A DNA stretch of 63,231 nucleotides from contig JAKITV010000009.1 in NCBI GenBank assembly GCA_021647885.1, forward strand, positions 1-63,231. Reading direction: 5' to 3'. A program made the position numbers and the translations under genes. The notes beneath the pieces were generated by a model. It did not search any database and was not told the origin of the DNA. It worked only from the letters and a program-made list of their open reading frames with translations. The number at the start of each line of letters is the position of its first letter. Position 1 is the stretch's first letter. Positions 26,402 to 33,398 of this stretch are shown here, one piece after another. Origin of the DNA: Flavobacteriaceae bacterium. GTDB taxonomy: Bacteria > Bacteroidota > Bacteroidia > Flavobacteriales > Flavobacteriaceae.

Positions 26402-26431
26402 AACCAAGCTATACAACATTATACATGGTTA

Positions 26432-26462
26432 CAAACATATAGATTTAATTTTATCTCACAAA
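26432..26462 (-). promoter_or_regulatory. Methyltransferase promoter, TTTG-N19-TATGTTTG
   Basis: On the minus strand, TTTG (26462-26459) and TATGTTTG (26439-26432) are 19 bp apart, an excellent fit to the Bacteroidota housekeeping promoter. Transcription would start near 26425. The promoter is a natural target for the enzyme's own HTH domain. Confidence 0.65.
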
Positions 26463-26505
26463 GAATATCGCTAAATTTATATTTTTAGCCTTCCCTAAAA
26501 AAATA

Positions 26506-26534
26506 TTTACTCTTAAGTAAATTTATGTATCTTT
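26506..26534 (+). promoter_or_regulatory. dtxR promoter with overlapping palindrome
   Basis: TATCTTTG (26527-26534) fits the TAnnTTTG -7 box. Immediately upstream lies the inverted repeat TTTACT-CTTA-AGTAAA (26506-26521), which is placed as a DtxR-type operator would be. The -7 box overlaps the first annotated ATG (26525), which argues for a downstream start codon. Confidence 0.45.
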
Positions 26535-26554
26535 GTAACCATAAAACAACTGTT

Positions 26555-27211
26555 TTGGTTACACAATCCGAAGAAAATTATTTAAAAGCCATATACCATT
26601 TAGGTAAACAAGGCAGTATTGCTGTAAGCACAAATGCTATCGCAGAAAAGATGACTACTAAAGCGTCTTCGGTCACAGAAATGCTTAAAAAACTAGCCGA
26701 AAAAGAGCTCGTTGATTATAAAAAATATCAAGGTGTTTCTTTAACCAAAAAAGGCAAAACTATTGCTGCAAATGTAGTTCGAAAACATCGCCTTTGGGAA
26801 GTATTTCTTGTAGAAAAGCTTAAATTTTCTTGGGATGAAGTTCATGATGTTGCAGAACAGTTAGAGCACATTAAGTCTCAAAAACTAATAGACGAACTTG
26901 ATGCTTTTTTGGAGTTTCCTACTCAAGATCCACATGGAGATCCTATTCCAGATCGAGAAGGGAACTTACAAAAATCACAGAAAATCTTTTTATCACAAGT
27001 AAATCAGAGCGTTAATTGTTCTTGTGTTGGTGTAAAAGATTCTTCGGCAAGTTTCCTTAAATATCTTGATAAAAATAGCATTGCTTTAGGAACTGCTATT
27101 CAAGTTGTAAATAAAGAGCCTTTTGATGAATCAATGAATATTAAAATTAATGATTCTGAGTTGACAATTTCTAAAGAAATAGCAAATAATATATATGTAA
27201 AACTTAATTAA
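26555..27211 (+). CDS. DtxR/MntR-family metal-dependent regulator
   Basis: Iron- or manganese-dependent repressor: HTH (EENYLKAIYHLGKQ, STNAIAEKMTTKASSVTEMLKKLAEKELV), the dimerisation and metal region with HRLWEVFL, HDVAEQLEHI and DPHGDPIP, and a C-terminal FeoA/SH3-like domain. I start it at the TTG at 26555, giving MVTQSEENYLKAIYHL, because the ATG at 26525 lies inside the -7 box; the longer form would begin with the unrelated MYLCNHKTTVL. It overlaps no gene, and its stop is two bases before the next ATG, so it is cotranscribed with the DtxR-FeoA membrane protein and feoB. Confidence 0.83.
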   Translation: MVTQSEENYLKAIYHLGKQGSIAVSTNAIAEKMTTKASSVTEMLKKLAEKELVDYKKYQGVSLTKKGKTIAANVVRKHRLWEVFLVEKLKFSWDEVHDVAEQLEHIKSQKLIDELDAFLEFPTQDPHGDPIPDREGNLQKSQKIFLSQVNQSVNCSCVGVKDSSASFLKYLDKNSIALGTAIQVVNKEPFDESMNIKINDSELTISKEIANNIYVKLN

Positions 27212-27212
27212 G

Positions 27213-28235
27213 ATGAATACCTATAACCCAATATACGCCTTACTTATCTTTTTCGCTATTTCATTTTTTGGATACTTATTGTTTAGACCAAGAAAGGGTT
27301 GGTTTTGGTTGATTAAAAATAATTTAAAATCGAATGAAAAAATTGTTATCGAAGATGTTTTAAAACAATTATATCATAGTGAAAATTCAGGCAAAGAAGT
27401 TAACGTAAACAGTTTAACGAGCGCATTAAAATTTGGCGATAGTATAGTAGTCGATGCAATTAAAAAAATGGCAATTAATGATCTAGTGCAATTTGATGGA
27501 GATGTATTAAAGTTAACAAACTCAGGTAGAGATTATGCTTTACGCATTGTTAGGGTTCATAGGCTTTGGGAAAAGTATTTGGCAGAGAAAACGGGTTACG
27601 ATAAAACGCAATGGCATGAAATGGCTGAATCGAAAGAACATGAATTAAGCCATGAAGAAACCAATTTGTTAGCCACAAAATTAGGCAATCCAATGTACGA
27701 TCCACATGGAGATCCAATACCAACAAATACTGGAAAAATAGCAGATGTTACTGGGGAATTTTTGTCTTCTTTGGCAGTGAATGCTGTTGGTAAAATTGTT
27801 CATATTGAAGACGAGCCAGATGTGATTTATAAACAAATTCTTGCCGAAAACATACATATTGGTTCTCAAATAAGAGTGGTTGAAAACAATAAAAAAAGAG
27901 TAGTTTTTTATGCAGAAGGCGAAGAATTTAAATTAGCACCAATTGTAGCAGCAAACATAACAGTTGCTGTTCTTGAAAAAGATGAAGTAATTGAAGAGAA
28001 TATAGTAAGATTATCAAGCCTGAAAGAAAATGAAGTCGCACATATTTTAGGGATTTCAAAAGAAAGCAGAGGAGATAACAGAAGACGATTATTAGATTTA
28101 GGATTTGTAAAAGGCACAGAAATAAGTATAGATTTGGTGAGCCCAATGAAAAACCCAATAGCCTATTTGGTTAAAGGGGCTTCTATTGCCTTGCGTAAAG
28201 ATCAGGCATCCAAAATACTTATTAAAAAAGATTAA
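27213..28235 (+). CDS. Membrane-anchored DtxR-like / FeoA fusion protein
   Basis: A 340-residue protein: an N-terminal transmembrane segment (residues about 5-24), a DtxR-like winged helix and metal-binding domain (VHRLWEKYLAEKTGYDKTQWHEMAE, DPHGDPIPTNTGK), and then FeoA-type SH3 domains, the last reading GDNRRRLLDLGFVKGTEISIDLVSPMKNPIAYLVKGASIALRK. It lies between a soluble DtxR and a FeoB GTPase gene. The likely role is metal-dependent control of the FeoB transporter at the membrane rather than DNA binding, but that is inference; a membrane-tethered DNA-binding regulator remains possible. Confidence 0.8.
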   Translation: MNTYNPIYALLIFFAISFFGYLLFRPRKGWFWLIKNNLKSNEKIVIEDVLKQLYHSENSGKEVNVNSLTSALKFGDSIVVDAIKKMAINDLVQFDGDVLKLTNSGRDYALRIVRVHRLWEKYLAEKTGYDKTQWHEMAESKEHELSHEETNLLATKLGNPMYDPHGDPIPTNTGKIADVTGEFLSSLAVNAVGKIVHIEDEPDVIYKQILAENIHIGSQIRVVENNKKRVVFYAEGEEFKLAPIVAANITVAVLEKDEVIEENIVRLSSLKENEVAHILGISKESRGDNRRRLLDLGFVKGTEISIDLVSPMKNPIAYLVKGASIALRKDQASKILIKKD

Positions 28236-28239
28236 GATT

Positions 28240-29004
28240 ATGGAAAATAAAGTAAGTAGTGCTTGTGAAACCTGTTCACAATTTAATGCAAAAGGCTTAA
28301 AAAAGTTAGGAGTGAATACCGATAATTTTGATTTTGTAGTCGCATTAGCTGGAAATCCAAATACTGGTAAAAGCACAGTTTTTAATGCCTTAACAGGTTT
28401 GCGCCAACATACAGGGAATTGGCCAGGAAAAACCGTCGTTAGAGCTGAAGGTGCTTTCGAATATAATTCTCAAAAATTTAAACTGTTGGATTTACCAGGA
28501 ACCTACTCTTTGCTTTCAACATCGCAAGATGAAGAAATTGCACGAAATTTTATCCTTTTCGGCAAACCTGATGTTACTGTTATTGTTGTGGACACCAGTA
28601 GATTGGAACGAAACTTGAATTTAGTATTGCAAATTTTAGAAATTACTGATAAAGCAATTTTATGTTTGAATTTTATGGACGAAGCCAAACGAGGTAACAT
28701 CAAAATAGATGTAAGAACTTTAGCTAGAGATTTAGGTATTCCAGTAGTCCCAACATCAGCAAGATATAGTGAAGGAATACCTGATTTAATTCATACTATA
28801 AACGAAGTTGCTACTGGAAAAATAATTTGCAGACCACATCAAATTAAAAATGTACCTAAAAATATAGAAGTTGCTGTAAAAAAATTGAGTTCTGAAATAA
28901 AAAAACAATTCCCATCAATTCCAAATAGTCGATGGATCGCTTTCAGATTGTTGGAAGGAGATACACATATTATAGATGCTTTAAAAACCGGAGAACTTGT
29001 TTAG
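28240..29004 (+). CDS. feoB: FeoB N-terminal GTPase part (split feoB, part 1)
   Basis: The 255-residue product (start MENKVSSACETCSQF at 28240; a TTG start at 28186 would overlap the upstream gene) has the G-protein motifs GNPNTGKST (G1), DLPGTYSL (G3), NFMDEA (G4) and TSARYSEG (G5), plus a Cys pair in ACETCSQF. It ends at TAG just after FRLLEGDTHIIDALKTGELV, where a normal FeoB continues into its membrane domain. The rest of FeoB is encoded in the same frame from 29071. It could work as two subunits or the locus may be inactivated. Confidence 0.82.
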   Translation: MENKVSSACETCSQFNAKGLKKLGVNTDNFDFVVALAGNPNTGKSTVFNALTGLRQHTGNWPGKTVVRAEGAFEYNSQKFKLLDLPGTYSLLSTSQDEEIARNFILFGKPDVTVIVVDTSRLERNLNLVLQILEITDKAILCLNFMDEAKRGNIKIDVRTLARDLGIPVVPTSARYSEGIPDLIHTINEVATGKIICRPHQIKNVPKNIEVAVKKLSSEIKKQFPSIPNSRWIAFRLLEGDTHIIDALKTGELV

Positions 29005-29047
29005 AGTAATGCTGATATTTAAATAACCTTAAAAGAAGCAGGATGAG

Positions 29048-29067
29048 ATTCCTGCCTTCGCAGGAAT
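29048..29067. repeat. Palindrome inside split feoB, family C
   Basis: ATTCCTGC-CTTC-GCAGGAAT, inside the 66-bp spacer (29005-29070) that interrupts feoB. The spacer carries three stops in the FeoB frame (TAG 29002, TAA 29020, TGA 29044). The right arm AGGAAT lies close before the ATG at 29071 and could act as a ribosome-binding site. Confidence 0.7.
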
Positions 29068-29070
29068 AAC

Positions 29071-30489
29071 ATGAATAAAAATGCAATAGATAATATAATC
29101 GCCTTATCCAGTGAGTTACGCTGGAAAATTGGTGATGATTTTCACGATGGTCTTGCCGAAGGAATATATGCAGATGCTTCCGAAATTGCAAATGCATCTA
29201 TTAGCACAGATAACGAAAAAAAGCGATTTCGTTTAGATTCCAAAATAGATAAAATCGTAACAAGTAAAACTTGGGGTTTCCCAATTATGTTTTTAATTCT
29301 TGGAATGATTCTCTGGCTTACTATTTTAGGAGCCAATTATCCGTCATCGATGTTGGCAAGTTTATTATTGGATAATATACATCCAGCATTAAAAAGTTTT
29401 GCAACAACTATTGGAGCGCCTTGGTGGTTAGATGGTTTTTTAATTGATGGAGTTTATTTAGCAGTTGCTTGGGTAATTGCTGTAATGTTGCCACCTATGG
29501 CAATATTTTTCCCAATGTTTACACTTCTCGAAGACTTTGGTTACTTGCCAAGAGTCGCATTTAATTTAGATTATATGTTTAAAAAATCGGGAGCTCATGG
29601 CAAACAAGCATTAACTATGAGCATGGGTTTTGGTTGCAATGCTGCAGGAGTAGTTGCCACTCGAATAATTGACAGCCCGAGAGAACGTTTAATAGCAATT
29701 ATTACTAACAACTTTTCCTTATGTAATGGTCGTTGGCCTACGCAAATATTAATTGCCACCATTTTTATTGGAGCAGTTGTACCAGCTTCTTTTTCTGCAT
29801 TTGCTTCTTTATTTGCAGTTATTGGAATTGCAGTTTTGGGAATATTTTTTATGTTTTTTACGTCTTGGGCATTAACAAAAACCGTTTTAAAAGGAGAAGT
29901 TTCCACCTTTAATTTAGAATTACCTCCATATCGTCCACCACGCTTTTGGAAAACTATTTACACTTCAATTATTGATAGAACTTTAATCGTTTTATGGAGA
30001 GCCATACTTTTCGCTGCTCCAGCAGGAGCTGTTATTTGGTTGATTTCAAATATTTATATAGGTAATGAAAGTGTAGCGACTTGGACTATTAATTCGTTGG
30101 ATGGTTTTGGTTTTTTGTTAGGAATGAATGGTGTTATTTTACTGGCATATATTGTTGCGATTCCTGCTAATGAAATTGTGATTCCTACTATTTTAATGCT
30201 AACAGTTATGGCAACTGGAATTGTAGGAGGCGTAGGTACAGGAGTTATGTTTGAATTAGATTCGGTTAATGCAACAGGCGATATTTTAAGAGCTGGAGGC
30301 TGGACCTTGCTTACAGCAGTTAATTTGATGTTATTTAGCTTATTACATAATCCGTGTAGTACTACTATTTATACTATTTATAAAGAAACAAAAAGCGCAA
30401 AATGGACAACGGTTGCTTCTGTTTTGCCTCTAATTATGGGATTTGTTATTACATTTTTAGTAGCTCAAATTTGGAGATTGGTTTTTTAG
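29071..30489 (+). CDS. feoB: FeoB membrane part (split feoB, part 2)
   Basis: A 472-residue product holding the linker and ferrous-iron permease of Feo[27 protein letters not shown], then the membrane core with the Gate motifs [49 protein letters not shown] and the second half ([31 protein letters not shown]). It is in the same reading frame as part 1, separated by 66 bp (22 codons), so an ancestral single feoB seems likely. All expected transmembrane segments are present. Confidence 0.85.
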   Translation: MNKNAIDNIIALSSELRWKIGDDFHDGLAEGIYADASEIANASISTDNEKKRFRLDSKIDKIVTSKTWGFPIMFLILGMILWLTILGANYPSSMLASLLLDNIHPALKSFATTIGAPWWLDGFLIDGVYLAVAWVIAVMLPPMAIFFPMFTLLEDFGYLPRVAFNLDYMFKKSGAHGKQALTMSMGFGCNAAGVVATRIIDSPRERLIAIITNNFSLCNGRWPTQILIATIFIGAVVPASFSAFASLFAVIGIAVLGIFFMFFTSWALTKTVLKGEVSTFNLELPPYRPPRFWKTIYTSIIDRTLIVLWRAILFAAPAGAVIWLISNIYIGNESVATWTINSLDGFGFLLGMNGVILLAYIVAIPANEIVIPTILMLTVMATGIVGGVGTGVMFELDSVNATGDILRAGGWTLLTAVNLMLFSLLHNPCSTTIYTIYKETKSAKWTTVASVLPLIMGFVITFLVAQIWRLVF

Positions 30490-30513
30490 AATATAAAAGT
30501 ATTATGTAACACA

Positions 30514-30546
30514 AGACCTCACAGGTTTTTAAAACCTGTGAGGTCT
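30514..30546. repeat. Long perfect palindrome, family A copy 2
   Basis: AGACCTCACAGGTTTT-T-AAAACCTGTGAGGTCT, identical over 33 bp to 3836-3868. It directly follows the split feoB stop and probably also acts as its terminator. Confidence 0.85.
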
Positions 30547-30577
30547 AAAATTTTTAAGTAAAAAAATAAATTAATTA

Positions 30578-31162
30578 ATAAGAACAAGTGTGCTATTTCT
30601 AACATTGGTAAACTATTCAATTTATGCGCAAACCATAGTAACCGATAGACCAGTCCAAACCGAGAGTTCTTCAACGGTTCCAAAAGGAAGTTTTCAAATA
30701 GAAACAGGTGTTTTGTTTGGCTCCACAAAAGTTGAAGGAGTTTCTATACGACAAACTTTAGCTCCTTCTACACTATTTAGATATGGAATTACTAAAGGGA
30801 TTGAAATAAGACTTGTAAATCAATTTGAAAGTATAAAAAACAGGATTACTTCTGAAAAAGCAAATGGAATAAGTGATTAAAAAATTGGGACAAAATTTCA
30901 AATTTTGAAAAAAGAAAATGTAAATACTGAAATCGCATTTGTATCGCATTTAATACTTCCTACAGGACCAAAAGAACGTACAATTGATTATTTTGCTGTT
31001 GCATATACAAGTGTGGGTGTTACGTTACGAAACTCAGGAATTACATATTTAATTCAAGATAATTTTCAATTAGATGCTTCTTATGGAACAGGATTAAACA
31101 ATAATATGAATTATTTTGCATTGGGATTGGGTATAAATATTTCAAAACAAAAGCCACAATAA
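30578..31162 (+). pseudogene. Decayed outer-membrane transporter-like gene
   Basis: The plus-strand frame encodes a signal-like start (IRTSVLFLTLVNYSIYAQ) whose expected ATG at 30578 reads ATA. It then runs through GSFQIETGVLFGSTKVEG and LFRYGITKGIEIRLVNQFESI. A TAA at 30878 interrupts ISD-stop-KIGTKFQILKKENVNTEIAFVSHLILPTG, still in frame. After LPTGPK the middle of the usual beta-barrel is missing and the sequence resumes at NSGITYLIQDNFQLDASYGTGLNNNMNYFALGLG. This reads as a lost start, a nonsense stop and an internal deletion. Related intact proteins are outer-membrane barrels of unknown cargo. Confidence 0.7.
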
Positions 31163-31216
31163 CCAGTCTGCATAAAAAAATTAGTAACTTTCAGAACTAA
31201 ATTAAACTCATTACTA

Positions 31217-33250
31217 ATGAATCGATTTCTCTCACTACTAATAGTTATTTTCTTTGTCCAATTAACATTTGCACAAAACACTAAATTACCACTTCAATCT
31301 TTAGATATTTTTCAATTAGAATACGCTTCAGATCCACAAATTTCTCCAGATGGTACGCAAGTAGTTTACCGAAGAAATGGTTTTGATATCATGAAGGACA
31401 AAGCTAAAGGAAACCTTTGGATTGTTAATATTGATGGTTCTTCTAACCGAAAATTAACTTCAAGAGAAATTAGCGAATCCCAAGCTAGATGGTCTCCAAA
31501 TGGAAATAGAATTGCTTTTGTGAGTTCTACAAATGAAGGTGCCGAAGTTTATATGTATTGGGTTAAAACAGGACAAATCGCTAAACTAACTCAACTCGAA
31601 AAATCACCAAGTTCTCTTACTTGGTCACCAGATGGGAACTCTTTAGCGTTCACAATGAAAATTGACGAGAAAGCTCCTGTAATTGTAAAAACACCTGCTA
31701 AACCTAAAGGCGCAGAATGGGCTAAACCTGCTAGAATTACAGATAGATTAAAACATGAAGCAGATGGATCAGGCTATATTGAACCAGGATTCACACATGT
31801 TTTTATAATGCCTTCACAAGGAGGTACTCCAAGACAATTAACAAGCAACAACTATAATCATAAAGGATCGTTATCGTTTTCTGCAAATGGAAAAGATATT
31901 TATTTTTCATCTAACAGACATGAAAACTGGGAATACGATTTTAGAAATAGTGAAGTCTACAAAGTAGATACTAACACAAAAGAAATTACTCAACTTACCT
32001 CACAACAAGGGCCAGATTATTCGCCAATGGTTTCTCCAGATGGAAAAAAAGTAGCATTTATAAGCTTTAAAGATAAAGTGCAAACCTATCAATTAAGGCA
32101 ATTATATATTATGAATACAGATGGTAGTAATCGGCAATTATTATCTGGAAGCTTAGATAGAAGTATTTCTAATATTTCTTGGGACAATTCTGGTAAAGGC
32201 TTGTATTTTATTTATGATGATAAAGGGAACACAAAAATTGCTCACATTAGCTTAAACGGAACCATTAAAAAAGTAGCAGATAATGTTGGAGGTACAACTT
32301 TGGGAAGACCATATCCTTCTGGATCTTACTCGGTTTCGCAAAATGGAACCATAGTTTATACACAAACACGACCTGAATATCCCGCGGAATTGGCTGTAAT
32401 TCAGCCCAAACAAAAAACATCAAAATTGATTACCAACCTAAATGAAGATGTTTTAGGCCATCGTGAATTAGGTCAAGTTGAAGAAGTTTGGTATAAATCT
32501 TCTTTTGATGGCAGAAATATTCAAGGTTGGATTGTGAAGCCGCCTTTTTACGATGCATCAAAAACATATCCTCTTTTGGTTGAAAATCATGGAGGACCAA
32601 TTTTAAATTATGGAGATCGTTTTACTGCCGAAATTCAGTTATATGCTGCAGATGGTTATGTTGTGTTTTATCCAAACCCTAGAGGAAGCACGAGTTATGG
32701 TGAAGAATTTGGAAATTTATTATTCAATAATTATCCAGGAGAAGATTATATTGATGTAATGGATGGCGTCGATTATTTGGTAAATAAAGGCATTGTAGAT
32801 AATAACAAGCTGTTTGTAACTGGAGGAAGTGCAGGAGGAATTATGACAGCTTGGATGATTGGAAAAAACAACCGTTTTAAAGCAGCAGTTGTCGTTAAGC
32901 CAGTAATGAATTGGATTAGTAAAACTTTGGTTGCAGATAATTATTATGGTTATGCCAATTCTCGTTATCCAGGTCAACCTTGGGAAAACTTTGAAACCTA
33001 TTGGAAATTCTCCCCAATTTCTTTGGTTGGGAATGTAGAAACGCCAACAATGGTTATGGTAGGAATGGATGATTTAAGAACACCTCCAAGTGAAGCAAAA
33101 CAACTGTATCATGCTTTAAAATTGAGAAAAATTGAAACTGTTTTGGTAGAACTTCCAGGAGCATCGCATGGTATTGCAAGACGACCAAGCCAGCTAATTA
33201 GTAAAGTGGCACATACTTTAGCTTGGTTAAGAAAATATAATGAAGAGTAA
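31217..33250 (+). CDS. Periplasmic S9-family prolyl oligopeptidase-like peptidase
   Basis: A 677-residue serine peptidase with a signal peptide (to about FAQ, residue 20), an N-terminal beta-propeller (WSPNGNRIAF, WSPDGNSLAF, FSANGKDIYF repeats), and a C-terminal alpha/beta hydrolase: nucleophile Ser538 in GGSAGGIMTAW, Asp in GMDDLRTPP and His in GASHGIARRP. It resembles acylaminoacyl-/dipeptidyl peptidases. It cleaves short peptides in the periplasm, with no T9SS sorting domain seen. It is a single-gene unit just before the feoB2 region. Confidence 0.93.
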   Translation: MNRFLSLLIVIFFVQLTFAQNTKLPLQSLDIFQLEYASDPQISPDGTQVVYRRNGFDIMKDKAKGNLWIVNIDGSSNRKLTSREISESQARWSPNGNRIAFVSSTNEGAEVYMYWVKTGQIAKLTQLEKSPSSLTWSPDGNSLAFTMKIDEKAPVIVKTPAKPKGAEWAKPARITDRLKHEADGSGYIEPGFTHVFIMPSQGGTPRQLTSNNYNHKGSLSFSANGKDIYFSSNRHENWEYDFRNSEVYKVDTNTKEITQLTSQQGPDYSPMVSPDGKKVAFISFKDKVQTYQLRQLYIMNTDGSNRQLLSGSLDRSISNISWDNSGKGLYFIYDDKGNTKIAHISLNGTIKKVADNVGGTTLGRPYPSGSYSVSQNGTIVYTQTRPEYPAELAVIQPKQKTSKLITNLNEDVLGHRELGQVEEVWYKSSFDGRNIQGWIVKPPFYDASKTYPLLVENHGGPILNYGDRFTAEIQLYAADGYVVFYPNPRGSTSYGEEFGNLLFNNYPGEDYIDVMDGVDYLVNKGIVDNNKLFVTGGSAGGIMTAWMIGKNNRFKAAVVVKPVMNWISKTLVADNYYGYANSRYPGQPWENFETYWKFSPISLVGNVETPTMVMVGMDDLRTPPSEAKQLYHALKLRKIETVLVELPGASHGIARRPSQLISKVAHTLAWLRKYNEE

Positions 33251-33254
33251 AAGT

Positions 33255-33389
33255 TTAGTGGCAACCACAATCATCTTCACAAGAGTTTTTGCTGCTCTTC
33301 TTTGGTTTTAAAAAGAATTTTTTAATTAAAAAACCAACAGCTATACTAACGGTAACAATTACTAATATGGTTTGTATGGTGTTGCTCAT
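33255..33389 (-). CDS. FeoB-associated Cys-rich membrane protein
   Basis: A 44-residue protein beginning MSNTIQTILVIVTVSIAVGF: one N-terminal transmembrane helix followed by a Lys-rich stretch (KKFFLKPKKSSK) and a Cys-rich tail (NSCEDDCGCH). It starts 10 bp after the feoB stop on the same strand. This matches the small FeoB-associated Cys-rich family (PF12669), often called FeoC-like in this group, which probably binds iron or helps FeoB. It is easily missed by gene callers. Confidence 0.8.
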   Translation of the reverse strand: MSNTIQTILVIVTVSIAVGFLIKKFFLKPKKSSKNSCEDDCGCH

Positions 33390-33398
33390 TATTTTTAA

